64,000 bases of DNA. Source: Candidatus Symbiopectobacterium sp. NZEC151. GTDB lineage: Bacteria; Pseudomonadota; Gammaproteobacteria; Enterobacterales; Enterobacteriaceae. Location of the stretch: assembly GCF_025962655.1 (NCBI RefSeq), contig NZ_JAGFPE010000007.1, positions 211,221 through 275,220 of the forward strand. Reading direction: 5' to 3'. The translations under genes were made by a program, and so were the position numbers. The notes below the pieces were generated by a model, which worked only from the letters and a program-made list of their open reading frames with translations, searched no databases and had not been told where the DNA came from. Below are positions 28,187 through 37,191 of this stretch, piece by piece. Positions within the stretch are counted from its first letter, which is position 1; each line of letters starts with the position of its first letter.

Positions 28187-30271
28187 ATGAAAAGCCACCT
28201 GCTGAATAACCAACCGTTGAACACCCTCGCGGGGGTCGGTGCCAGTCAGGCGGCTAAACTCGCGCGCCTCGGGTTGGAAACCGTGCAGGATGTGCTGCTG
28301 CACCTGCCGCTGCGTTATGAAGATCGCACCCACCTTTATGCGATTGGCGACCTGCTGCCCGGTATCTATGCCACGGTGGAAGGTGAGGTGTTGCGCAACG
28401 ATATCGTCTTTGGCCGCAAACGCATGCTGACCTGCCAGATCAGCGACGGTAGCGGCGTACTGACGATGCGCTTCTTCAACTTCAATGCTGCCATGAAGAA
28501 CAGCCTGGCGCCAGGCCAGCACGTTATCGCTTACGGTGAAATCAAGCGAGGCAAGAACGGCGCGGAAATCATCCACCCGGAATACCGCGTGCAGGGCGAC
28601 GCACAGCAACCGGTGGACTTACAGGCCTCCCTGACGCCGGTTTACCCAACCACAGAAGGGGTGCGTCAGGCCACACTGCGCAAATTGACCGATCAGGCGC
28701 TGGAGCGTCTGGATGCACAGCCGATAGAAGAGCTGCTGCCGCAGGAGCTAAGCCGCGGCATGATCGGGCTGCCTGAAGCGTTACATACTCTGCATCGTCC
28801 CCCGGCGGGCACGCAACTGAGTGAGCTTGAACACGGCAAACACCCGGCACAAGTGCGTTTAATCATGGAAGAGCTGCTGGCGCATCACTTAAGCATGCTG
28901 GCGGTACGCGCTGGTGCGCAGCGCCATCGCGCCCTTGCACTGCAAGCACAGGACGAATTAAAAACGCGGTTGTTAGCCGCCCTCCCGTTTGCGCTGACTC
29001 AGGCGCAAACCCGCGTCATCAACGACATTGAAGCCGACATGGAGAAACCGTTCCCCATGATGCGTCTGGTACAAGGGGATGTCGGCTCGGGAAAAACCCT
29101 GGTGGCAGCCATGGCGGCACTGCGCGCCATCGCTAACGGTAAACAGGTGGCGCTAATGGCACCCACCGAGCTGCTGGCGGAACAACACGCCATCAACTTT
29201 CGCCAGTGGTTTGAACCCCTTGGCATTGAGGTCGGCTGGTTGGCTGGCAAGCAAAAGGGCAAAGCCCGCGTGGCGCAGCAAGAGGCCATCGCCAATGGTC
29301 AGGTCAGTATGATCGTGGGCACGCACGCCATTTTTCAGCAGCAGGTGCAATTTAGTGGGTTAGCGCTGGTGATTATCGATGAACAGCACCGTTTCGGCGT
29401 GCATCAACGGTTAGCGCTGTGGGAAAAAGGGGTGGAACAGGGCTTTCATCCTCACCAGTTGATCATGACGGCAACACCTATCCCGCGCACGCTGGCAATG
29501 ACCGCCTATGCCGATCTCGATACATCGGTCATCGATGAGCTGCCGCCCGGCAGAACGCCGGTGACAACCGTCGCCATTCCCGATTCTCGCCGTGAGGATA
29601 TTATCACCCGCGTCGATCGTGCCTGCCGGGAAGAAGGGCGTCAGGCCTATTGGGTCTGTACGCTGATTGAAGAGTCCGACCTGCTGGAAGCACAAGCCGC
29701 TGAAGCCACCTGCGAAGGGCTGAAGGCTGCGCTGCCAGACCTGCGGATTGGGATGGTGCACGGCCGGATGAAAGCGCAAGAGAAGCAGGCGGTGATGCAG
29801 GCGTTCAAACAGGGCGAACTGCAACTGCTGGTGGCGACTACGGTGATTGAAGTGGGGGTAGATGTACCTAACGCCAGCCTGATGATCGTCGAGAACCCAG
29901 AGCGGCTGGGCCTGGCACAATTGCACCAGTTGCGCGGTCGCGTCGGACGCGGTGCCATCGCCTCTCACTGCGTGTTGCTCTATAAAACGCCGCTGAGTAA
30001 AACCGCACAGCAGCGCTTGCAGGTGATGCGTGACAGCAACGACGGTTTCGTTATTGCGCAACGGGACTTAGAGATTCGCGGTCCCGGCGAACTGCTGGGT
30101 ACGCGACAAACCGGCAGCGCCGAATTTAAAGTGGCGGATTTACTGCGCGATCAGGCACTGATCCCCGAAGTACAGCGCGTGGCACGCCATCTTCATGCCC
30201 ATTATCCCGAACATGCCAAAGCGCTGATTGAACGCTGGTTACCGGAGCGGGTGCGCTATACCAATGCCTAG
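28187..30271 (+). CDS. recG: ATP-dependent DNA helicase RecG
   Basis: 694-residue superfamily 2 helicase that reverses stalled forks and processes Holliday and R-loop structures. It has an N-terminal wedge/OB domain (QISDGSGVLTMRFFNF), Walker A GDVGSGKTLVAA, DEQHRFGVHQR (DExH-like), MTATPIPRTLAMT, and a C-terminal helicase half with QLRGRVGRG. ATG 28187 gives the E. coli N terminus; the longer frame overlaps trmH. Confidence 0.96.
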   Translation: MKSHLLNNQPLNTLAGVGASQAAKLARLGLETVQDVLLHLPLRYEDRTHLYAIGDLLPGIYATVEGEVLRNDIVFGRKRMLTCQISDGSGVLTMRFFNFNAAMKNSLAPGQHVIAYGEIKRGKNGAEIIHPEYRVQGDAQQPVDLQASLTPVYPTTEGVRQATLRKLTDQALERLDAQPIEELLPQELSRGMIGLPEALHTLHRPPAGTQLSELEHGKHPAQVRLIMEELLAHHLSMLAVRAGAQRHRALALQAQDELKTRLLAALPFALTQAQTRVINDIEADMEKPFPMMRLVQGDVGSGKTLVAAMAALRAIANGKQVALMAPTELLAEQHAINFRQWFEPLGIEVGWLAGKQKGKARVAQQEAIANGQVSMIVGTHAIFQQQVQFSGLALVIIDEQHRFGVHQRLALWEKGVEQGFHPHQLIMTATPIPRTLAMTAYADLDTSVIDELPPGRTPVTTVAIPDSRREDIITRVDRACREEGRQAYWVCTLIEESDLLEAQAAEATCEGLKAALPDLRIGMVHGRMKAQEKQAVMQAFKQGELQLLVATTVIEVGVDVPNASLMIVENPERLGLAQLHQLRGRVGRGAIASHCVLLYKTPLSKTAQQRLQVMRDSNDGFVIAQRDLEIRGPGELLGTRQTGSAEFKVADLLRDQALIPEVQRVARHLHAHYPEHAKALIERWLPERVRYTNA

Positions 30272-30439
30272 CGCCAAGGAGCCGATAGCCCTTGTAGTGC
30301 TGCACGCGTATGTAAAGCCCCTCTCCTCGAAGCGTTAAATTGCGCGTCAATACGATAAAAAAATCGACGTTTTTTCACACATTGATAACGCGGTATTCAA
30401 AAAATCCCCGCCGTCAGCAGGCATGACAAAAGATTGTTT

Positions 30440-30465
30440 TATAATCGTTCCGCAAACGATTGCTT
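30440..30465 (+). promoter_or_regulatory. xanP promoter -10 box with PurR operator
   Basis: A perfect -10 TATAAT (30440-30445) is followed at 30450-30465 by CCGCAAACGATTGCTT. The latter agrees with the PurR consensus ANGCAANCGNTTNCNT at every fixed position except the first. The placement over the transcription start fits repression by purine-bound PurR. The -35 is weak. Confidence 0.65.
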
Positions 30466-30519
30466 TTGCAAAGCAGATCATTAAAATGCCCTCTTTGCCG
30501 TTTCAGGACGCCCTTGATT

Positions 30520-31914
30520 ATGACTACCACCACCACGGAACTGCCCCAAACGGAGACGCCAACTGCTGCGCCCCGTAACAGTGAATTGATTTATCGTCTG
30601 GAAGACAGACCGCCGTTAGCGCAAACGTTGTTTGCCGCCAGTCAGCATCTTCTGGCCATGTTTGTGGCGGTGATTACGCCAGCGTTGTTGATCTGCCAGG
30701 CACTCGGTTTGCCCGCGCAGGATACCCAACACATCATCAGCATGTCGCTGTTCGCTTCTGGCCTGGCGTCCATTCTGCAAATCAAAACCTGGGGTCCGGT
30801 GGGATCGGGTTTGCTTTCTATTCAAGGCACCAGCTTTAACTTTGTTACCCCGTTAATCATGGGCGGTCTGGCACTGAAAAATGGCGGTGCCGATGTGCCC
30901 ACTATGATGGCCGCACTGTTCGGTACACTGATGGTGGCGTCTTTCACTGAAATCATCCTTTCCCGCTTCCTGCATCTGGCGCGCCGCATCATTACGCCGC
31001 TGGTCTCCGGCGTGGTGGTGATGATTATCGGCCTGTCGCTGATTCAGGTGGGATTAACATCGATCGGCGGCGGCTTTGCTGCCATGAACGATCACACCTT
31101 CGGCGCGCCCAAGAATCTGGCGCTGGCCGCTATCGTCCTGCTGGTCATTATCCTGCTGAACCGCCAGCGCAACCCCTACCTGCGCGTGGCCTCACTGGTG
31201 ATTGCCATGGCGGTCGGGTATTTTGCCGCCTGGGCAATGGGTATGTTGCCGCAAGACACCTCCAGTACGCACACCGCGGCGATCATGATCCCGACCCCGC
31301 TCTATTACGGCCTCGGCTTCGACTGGAACCTGCTGATTCCGCTAATGCTGGTGTTTATGGTGACCTCACTGGAAACCATTGGTGATATCACCGCCACCTC
31401 CGACGTTTCCGAGCAACCGGTTAGCGGCCCGCTTTACATGAAACGCCTGAAAGGCGGCGTGTTGGCGAACGGTATGAACTCCTGCCTGTCCGCCATCTTT
31501 AACACCTTCCCGAACTCCTGCTTCGGCCAAAACAACGGCGTGATCCAGCTTACCGGCGTTGCCAGCCGCTACGTGGGTTTTGTCGTCTCACTGATGCTGA
31601 TTGTGCTGGGACTGTTCCCTGCGGTCAGCGGCTTTGTGCAGCACATCCCTGAACCGGTACTGGGCGGCGCAACTATTGTGATGTTCGGCACCATTGCGGC
31701 CTCTGGCGTGCGCATTGTTTCGCGCGAGCCGCTAAACCGCCGCGCCATCATGATCATTGCACTGTCGCTGGCTGTCGGCCTGGGCGTATCGCAGCAGCCG
31801 CTGATTCTGCAATTCGCACCGGATTGGCTGAAAACCCTGCTTTCCTCCGGCATTGCCGCAGGGGGTATCACCGCGATTGTTCTGAATCTTGTCTTCCCGC
31901 ACGAAGAAAAATAA
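30520..31914 (+). CDS. xanP: Xanthine permease XanP (NCS2/NAT family)
   Basis: Proton-coupled purine permease of 464 residues (E. coli XanP 463) with about 14 membrane segments. NAT signatures are [14 protein letters not shown], the substrate-site region [15 protein letters not shown], and the signature [14 protein letters not shown]. It imports xanthine. The start at ATG 30520 matches the E. coli N terminus in the disordered leader. A PurR-like operator lies upstream and a strong terminator downstream. E. coli has gltS between recG and xanP; it is absent here. Confidence 0.93.
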   Translation: MTTTTTELPQTETPTAAPRNSELIYRLEDRPPLAQTLFAASQHLLAMFVAVITPALLICQALGLPAQDTQHIISMSLFASGLASILQIKTWGPVGSGLLSIQGTSFNFVTPLIMGGLALKNGGADVPTMMAALFGTLMVASFTEIILSRFLHLARRIITPLVSGVVVMIIGLSLIQVGLTSIGGGFAAMNDHTFGAPKNLALAAIVLLVIILLNRQRNPYLRVASLVIAMAVGYFAAWAMGMLPQDTSSTHTAAIMIPTPLYYGLGFDWNLLIPLMLVFMVTSLETIGDITATSDVSEQPVSGPLYMKRLKGGVLANGMNSCLSAIFNTFPNSCFGQNNGVIQLTGVASRYVGFVVSLMLIVLGLFPAVSGFVQHIPEPVLGGATIVMFGTIAASGVRIVSREPLNRRAIMIIALSLAVGLGVSQQPLILQFAPDWLKTLLSSGIAAGGITAIVLNLVFPHEEK

Positions 31915-31952
31915 AACCAGGCAGAGGCAATAGCGTCCAACTTGGGTATGAT

Positions 31953-31987
31953 AAAACGGCCAGTGTGGAAACACTGGCCGTTTTTTA
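31953..31987 (+). terminator. Terminator after xanP
   Basis: AAAACGGCCAGTGT-GGAA-ACACTGGCCGTTTT hairpin, 14 bp, followed by further T residues, 38 bases after the xanP stop. Confidence 0.92.
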
Positions 31988-32075
31988 TTGTCTGTAACCA
32001 CGGTTAAGTATTGAGACGCAGGAAGAATTGCGGCATAACACAAGTACTCACGATGACAAGGCATGGACTGATACG

Positions 32076-33770
32076 ATGAAATTTCTCGGGAAACTACTGC
32101 TCACCTTGCTGCTGCTAGTCCTGTTGGCACTGGTCATCGTTTACGTTGTGTTGCAAACCCACTGGGCCGCAAACCGCGTCACCTCATGGGTAAATGACAA
32201 TACCGACTACCAGCTCACTCTGGGTAAAATCGAGCATAGCTGGTCAGAAGCCGACCATATCGTGTTCAGCGATGTCACCTTTGGCGTCAAAGGGCAGCCG
32301 TTGTCCCTGGCGGCACGTAAAATGTCCTTTGGTTTAAGCGCACGTCAGCTGACAGAACCGAGCCACTTTGCCAGCCTGGAACTGGAAGGCGGTACCTTGA
32401 ATCTGCTGCCTGGCAGCAGCATTGCCGTTCCGTTTATGGCCGATGTGCTGCAATTGCGCACCATGGCGCTGCAATCGCAAGACGGCGATTGGTCGCTGAA
32501 CGGGCAGCAAATTAACGGTGGCATCACTCCCTGGCAGCCAGAGCCGGGGCATCTGCTCGGCACGCAGGGCAATTTTCAACTCAGCGCCCGCTCGCTGCGC
32601 CTCAATGATGTCCCCGCCAGCCAGGTGCTGATTCAGGGTGAAATCAGCAACAACCAGCTCAGGTTAACCAATTTTGGCGCAGACGTTGCGGGCGGTCAGT
32701 TAACCGGTAACGCCCGACGCGCAGAAGATGGCAGTTGGCAGGTGGATAGCCTGCGCCTGAGCAATGTGCGTTTACAAACCGCCAAATCGCTGGAAGATTT
32801 CTGGCAGCCGGTGGCTGAACTGCCTTCGGTGGCGGTTTCCCGCTTCGATATGGTAGATGCCCGTATTGAAGGGCCCGGCTGGGCGTTTAGCGATCTCGAC
32901 GTCACGCTGCAAAATATCACCTTCCGCCAGCATAGCTGGGAAAGCGACGACGGTACGCTGTCGTTTAATGCCAGCGATATCGTCAACGGTGGCATGCACC
33001 TGATTGATCCTATTGTTAACCTTGCCGTTTCGCCGCAAGGGGTAGCCATCAAACAGTTTACCACCCGCTGGGAAGGCGGCTTGATGCGCACCGACGGCAT
33101 GTGGACGCGCAATAACCACCGTTTGACGTTGAATGAGGTCGTGGTCGCGGGGATGGAATACACCCTGCCCACGGACTGGCGTGAACGCTGGCAGAAGACA
33201 TTGCCGGAGTGGCTGAGCGACGTTGAGGTGAAGAAGTTCCGCGCCAACCGTAACCTGCTCATCGATATCAACCCGGATTTCCCGTTCCAGCTCACCGCGC
33301 TGGATGGTTATGGCAATAACCTGTTGCTGGCGCGTCAGCACCAGTGGGGCGTCTGGCAGGGCACGCTGAACCTGAATGCCAGCGATGCTACCTTTAACAA
33401 GCTCGATGTGCGCCGTCCTTCACTCGCGCTAAACGCGGGCGATGCGCAAATTGCCATTACCGAGCTGAGTGCGTTTACGCAACGTGGCCTGCTCGAGGCA
33501 CAAGCCACTATTGAGCAGCAGCCTGGTCGTGCGTTCACGCTGTCATTAAACGGGCGTTCGGTGCCGATGGATACCCTGACACACTGGGGCTGGCCCCCCT
33601 CTGAGACACTGCCCAGTGCCGACAGCAATTTGCAACTGCGCTTAACGGGAAATCTGGCCGCCAACACGCCGCTGAAACCGACGCTGAACGGCCTGTTACA
33701 AGGGACCACCAGCGATGGCACTGGCGTAAGGCAGCAGATTCAACACGGTGAAGTGAGCACCGCGCACTAA
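32076..33770 (+). CDS. yicH: AsmA-family protein YicH
   Basis: 564-residue protein with one N-terminal transmembrane anchor (LLLTLLLLVLLALVIVYVV) and a long beta-rich periplasmic region typical of AsmA/TamB-like proteins (NTDYQLTLGKIEHSW, GRSVPMDTLTHWGW). Members of this group bridge the membranes and are linked to phospholipid transport; YicH itself is poorly studied. It follows xanP as in E. coli. The start at ATG 32076 puts the anchor at the N terminus. Confidence 0.88.
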   Translation: MKFLGKLLLTLLLLVLLALVIVYVVLQTHWAANRVTSWVNDNTDYQLTLGKIEHSWSEADHIVFSDVTFGVKGQPLSLAARKMSFGLSARQLTEPSHFASLELEGGTLNLLPGSSIAVPFMADVLQLRTMALQSQDGDWSLNGQQINGGITPWQPEPGHLLGTQGNFQLSARSLRLNDVPASQVLIQGEISNNQLRLTNFGADVAGGQLTGNARRAEDGSWQVDSLRLSNVRLQTAKSLEDFWQPVAELPSVAVSRFDMVDARIEGPGWAFSDLDVTLQNITFRQHSWESDDGTLSFNASDIVNGGMHLIDPIVNLAVSPQGVAIKQFTTRWEGGLMRTDGMWTRNNHRLTLNEVVVAGMEYTLPTDWRERWQKTLPEWLSDVEVKKFRANRNLLIDINPDFPFQLTALDGYGNNLLLARQHQWGVWQGTLNLNASDATFNKLDVRRPSLALNAGDAQIAITELSAFTQRGLLEAQATIEQQPGRAFTLSLNGRSVPMDTLTHWGWPPSETLPSADSNLQLRLTGNLAANTPLKPTLNGLLQGTTSDGTGVRQQIQHGEVSTAH

Positions 33771-33777
33771 TGACCGT

Positions 33778-33808
33778 GGCGGCTACCCCGCTTCCGAGCC
33801 GCCTTTTT
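33778..33808 (+). terminator. Terminator of yicH, overlapping yiiD
   Basis: GGCGGCT and AGCCGCC pair around a 12-base loop, followed by TTTTT. The hairpin begins eight bases after the yicH stop and covers the last codons of convergent yiiD. Confidence 0.7.
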
Positions 33809-34724
33809 CCAAGGGATCGGCAGGCTGCGCGGGTAGCACGATATACACCCCTTCAAACACCGCGCCGGATTTATCATCGCCAAACAGCTCGACGTTCAGT
33901 TGCACGCGCGCTTTGAGCCCGCGCGCCAGACGCGTGAGGTTGCCGCTCAGCGAGCCAAGGCAGGCCACCGCGCTGGGGCGGCCGGTAATCGGCGAACTGT
34001 AACGAATATGCGCATCGGCCAGAATAATGGTGCCCCCCAGATGCCGTTCACGCAGCAATAGCCAAATCAGCCCCCATCCGGTCAGGGTCGCCAATGAAAA
34101 CAGGCTACCGGCAAACAGCGTATGGTGCGGATTCTGGTTACCCGTTTCCGGCATGGTGGTGATAAATTTCTGCCCGGTATATTGGTTGATTCGCACGCCC
34201 ATTTTCTCACTGAGGGGGATATGGTCGTACCAGGCTTGCTGCAACTGCGCGCACCAGTCAGGGCGATGCAGGATATCATCCAGAGAAGCAATGGGTTTGG
34301 TCATCAGATAATGACGAACCGGGGTCGTTTGCGGTGCGCTGATCTCCCCTTGCAGGGAAAAACCCAGCGTGGTGAAGAACTCAACCGCATCCTCACGCGC
34401 ACTGCATACCACGCGCTTGACGCCTTCCTGACGCGCGACGGATTCCAGCGTCATCGCCACCAGCGTGCCCAGCCCTTTGCATCGCACACTGGGATGCACC
34501 GCCATAAAGCGAATAGCGGCTTCATTATCGGCATTAATGGAGAGACGACCGATCGCCACCAACCGCCCATGCTCGTCCACCACGGTCTGATGGTGCGCCA
34601 GCGCGTCATAGGCATCGCGCTCTGAACCTAACGGCTGATGCAATGGCTTACGCAGCATCTCCCAACGGAACTGGTAGTAGGCATCCATCTCTTCAGCGGT
34701 TTCAGGCACTCTCAGGTGATACAT
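33783..34724 (-). CDS. yiiD: GNAT acetyltransferase/hotdog thioesterase fusion YiiD (FabY)
   Basis: Two-domain protein of 313 residues. The N-terminal GNAT domain ([18 protein letters not shown], with its acetyl-CoA loop) is fused to a C-terminal hotdog domain ([24 protein letters not shown]). The family is annotated as a probable acyltransferase in fatty-acid initiation; the reaction is not fully settled. The start at MYHLRVPE is backed by a long AAGGAGGGGGAGGG tract and by E. coli alignment (YiiD starts 16 residues earlier). It follows dtd by 71 bases on the same strand, as in E. coli. Confidence 0.88.
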   Translation of the reverse strand: MYHLRVPETAEEMDAYYQFRWEMLRKPLHQPLGSERDAYDALAHHQTVVDEHGRLVAIGRLSINADNEAAIRFMAVHPSVRCKGLGTLVAMTLESVARQEGVKRVVCSAREDAVEFFTTLGFSLQGEISAPQTTPVRHYLMTKPIASLDDILHRPDWCAQLQQAWYDHIPLSEKMGVRINQYTGQKFITTMPETGNQNPHHTLFAGSLFSLATLTGWGLIWLLLRERHLGGTIILADAHIRYSSPITGRPSAVACLGSLSGNLTRLARGLKARVQLNVELFGDDKSGAVFEGVYIVLPAQPADPLEKGGSEAG

Positions 34725-34795
34725 TCCCTCCCCCTCCTTCCGATTGGCTGTACTGCGCATCGGTGACAATGGGTGCGCGGACGCGCACGGCATCG

Positions 34796-35233
34796 TCACA
34801 CCTGAAGCCAGAAAGTGACTGGCCCGTCGTTAACCAAGGCAACCTGCATATCGGCCGCAAAGCGGCCGGTCTCCGTATGGGTGCCACGTTCACGGCACTG
34901 GGCGGCAAAAAACTGATACAGCCGGTCCGCCTCGGCAGGTTCCGCACCGCGGGAAAAACTGGGGCGCATACCTTTTTGCGTATCCGCCGCCAGCGTGAAC
35001 TGCGATACCACCAACACGCTGCCCCCGGTTTGCTGCACGTTGAGGTTCATCTTGCCCTGCTCATCGCTGAAAATGCGATAGCCAAGCACGCGCTCACACA
35101 GCCGTGCCGCCTTACGTTCATCATCCCCTTGCTCGACGCCTAACAGCACCAGCAATCCGCCTGCAATCTCCCCAACAATGGCATTGTCCACCGTCACACT
35201 GGCGCGGGTAACACGCTGAATTAACGCAATCAT
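34796..35233 (-). CDS. dtd: D-aminoacyl-tRNA deacylase
   Basis: 145 residues, identical length to E. coli Dtd. It hydrolyses D-amino acids mischarged onto tRNA (D-Tyr and others) and glycine from tRNA-Ala. Conserved motifs are [17 protein letters not shown] and the Gly-cisPro motif in [11 protein letters not shown]. The first in-frame Met matching the family ([13 protein letters not shown]) is used. In E. coli yihY lies between yihX and dtd; here only 68 bases separate them. Confidence 0.95.
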   Translation of the reverse strand: MIALIQRVTRASVTVDNAIVGEIAGGLLVLLGVEQGDDERKAARLCERVLGYRIFSDEQGKMNLNVQQTGGSVLVVSQFTLAADTQKGMRPSFSRGAEPAEADRLYQFFAAQCRERGTHTETGRFAADMQVALVNDGPVTFWLQV

Positions 35234-35301
35234 AAACGACAACTACTCCTGGACCGCTGTTCTTTTAATCGATTTATTATCAAAAATGCCAACCGTTTTT
35301 A

Positions 35302-35940
35302 TCACAGCTTATCCGCGTTAGCGACGGTATTGTGTGCAGGGGGAACGGGGTGTTCGGCAAAAAACTGCGGCACCGTGTCGCGATCGGTCACCAAAATACT
35401 GTGGATCCCCAACGCCTGCGCGGCAGCAATATTCTGCTCGTTATCATCGAAGAATACCGTTTGCGCCGGGGTTGCCTGCTCCTGCGTCAGCACATACTGA
35501 TAAATTCTCGCCTCTGGCTTACGCATCCCGATATCCTGCGACAGATACAGGCTATCGGCGGCCTCGGCCACTTCGGGGAACAGGGCGGGCCAATGTGCAC
35601 AGTGCAGGCGATTGGTGTTGGACAAAATAACGGCACGATGCCCTTGCTGGCGCAGTTGCTTCATTACATCCAGCACTTCAGGGCGCAGCGCGACAAAAAT
35701 GGCCTGCCAGCCCGCAGTAAACTGCTCGTAGCTCAGCAGCATGCCCATTTCTTGACTCAGTCGGGCACCAAAGTCTTCATCACTGATCTCACCCCGTTCG
35801 TGCAATTCAAAGGCTTCATCCATGGTAAAGCGCTCTTTCAGCGTGGCGAGTGGCACACCGCTCAGCTTACTCCACACGCCCAACACGCGGTTGAAATCGA
35901 TATCAATGACAACGTTACCCAAATCAAAGATATAAAGCAT
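35302..35940 (-). CDS. yihX: HAD-family alpha-D-glucose-1-phosphate phosphatase YihX
   Basis: HAD phosphatase of 212 residues. The nucleophile motif is MLYIFDLGNVVIDID, motif II is VILSNTNRLH, and motifs III/IV are GMRKPEARIYQ and VFFDDNEQNI. E. coli YihX releases glucose from glucose 1-phosphate. The C terminus is about 13 residues longer than in E. coli (HPVPPAHNTVANADKL). Context (dtd, yiiD) supports orthology. Confidence 0.92.
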   Translation of the reverse strand: MLYIFDLGNVVIDIDFNRVLGVWSKLSGVPLATLKERFTMDEAFELHERGEISDEDFGARLSQEMGMLLSYEQFTAGWQAIFVALRPEVLDVMKQLRQQGHRAVILSNTNRLHCAHWPALFPEVAEAADSLYLSQDIGMRKPEARIYQYVLTQEQATPAQTVFFDDNEQNIAAAQALGIHSILVTDRDTVPQFFAEHPVPPAHNTVANADKL

Positions 35941-36091
35941 TTCGCCCTCCAGACGTCATGGTTGTTTTTTCACTGTAGCGGGAAACATGACGGCTGAATA
36001 GGGAGGAACATAACTAAAACGTATACGAAATACTCACGGTTAGCAGTAAGAGGATAGCGATGACCAACCAAAAACGACAACCCCATCGAAC

Positions 36092-36113
36092 AAAAAGGCC
36101 GCCTGCATGGCGG
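36092..36113 (-). terminator. Probable terminator of the LysR gene
   Basis: CCGCC-ATGCA-GGCGG on the minus strand followed by CCTTTTTG, 26 bases after the regulator's stop. Short stem, but with a T-run. Confidence 0.5.
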
Positions 36114-36138
36114 TATTGAACAGGCCTGAGGAGGCCCG

Positions 36139-37062
36139 TTAGTCAGTAACGTCCTGATGTAGCCATGGCCTTGTAGCCAGCGCCTGGGCAATCCAACTGC
36201 CGAACGCCCGCGTTTTGGCTGGAACCAGTCGCGCAGAGGGATGCACCAGATAGATAGCCTCGTCGTTTTCCACTGGACAGTCGGGTAGCACAGGCACCAG
36301 CCGACCGCTGCACAGTTCCGGTCCCGCTAACCAGTCGGATACCATCGCGATGCCTAAACCAGAGACGGCAGCCTGCACAAGACTACTTGCGTCATCCGTG
36401 ACCAGCGGCCCGGCTATCCGCACCGTCGTCATTTTATCGCCATCACGCAGCGTCCAAAGGGGATGCGAGGCCAGACGAGAGAACCCCAGGCAGGCGTGTT
36501 GAGCAAGATCAACCGGCCGAGCAGGCACACCGTGCTTGTGCAAATAGGCCGGTGATGCACAGAGCATACGCCGCGAAGGTGCCAACCTGCGAGCCACCAA
36601 TCGGCTATCAGCCAAGGTTCCGATGCGAACAGCCGCATCAAAGGACTCCGCCACCAGGTCGACATAGCGGTCTTCCAACGCGGTTTCTACGAAAAGATCG
36701 GGATAGGTGGCGAGGAACGCCGGAAGAATGGGCGCAATCCACATCCGACCAAAGGAGGCGGGCAAGGCGATGCGCAGCGTGCCGCGCACACCCACCGCCG
36801 CCGCTGCCGTGTCCTGCTCGATATCCAGCATAACGTGCAGAGCGCCGCGCATGCGTTGGTAAAAACGCTCACCGGCTTCCGTTAATGCCAGTCGCCGCGT
36901 AGTGCGTTCCATAAGACGCACTCCCAGGCGCTTTTCCAATGCAGTAACGCGCCGCGAGAGGATGGAGCCATCTCGCCCCAATGCCTGACTAGCCGCAGTG
37001 AAACCGCCATGCTCGACGGCAGCAAGAAAGGCCGTAATCTGCTCAAACTCCGTGCCGTTCAT
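36139..37062 (-). CDS. LysR-family regulator divergent from an MFS exporter
   Basis: 307-residue LysR protein. The HTH covers residues 1-60 (AFLAAVEHGGFTAASQALGRDGSILSRRVTALEKRLGVRL), followed by an effector domain of the common CrgA/AaeR-like type. The long frame begins with TTG ten codons earlier; I prefer ATG 37062, where the usual N terminus begins. It is divergent from the MFS exporter gene with a 129-base gap and very likely regulates it. The pair sits between yihX and typA and is accessory relative to E. coli. Confidence 0.85.
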   Translation of the reverse strand: MNGTEFEQITAFLAAVEHGGFTAASQALGRDGSILSRRVTALEKRLGVRLMERTTRRLALTEAGERFYQRMRGALHVMLDIEQDTAAAAVGVRGTLRIALPASFGRMWIAPILPAFLATYPDLFVETALEDRYVDLVAESFDAAVRIGTLADSRLVARRLAPSRRMLCASPAYLHKHGVPARPVDLAQHACLGFSRLASHPLWTLRDGDKMTTVRIAGPLVTDDASSLVQAAVSGLGIAMVSDWLAGPELCSGRLVPVLPDCPVENDEAIYLVHPSARLVPAKTRAFGSWIAQALATRPWLHQDVTD

Positions 37063-37191
37063 ATATGCATTTTTTGCAGAGGTAATGTTCAATCACATCA
37101 TATTATCAGATAAAAACGAATCAATTAAGCTGTGAGGAAATCATTACGTCCTCAGCCAGATACACCGACGGGAGGACACATTGGAGCAGGA

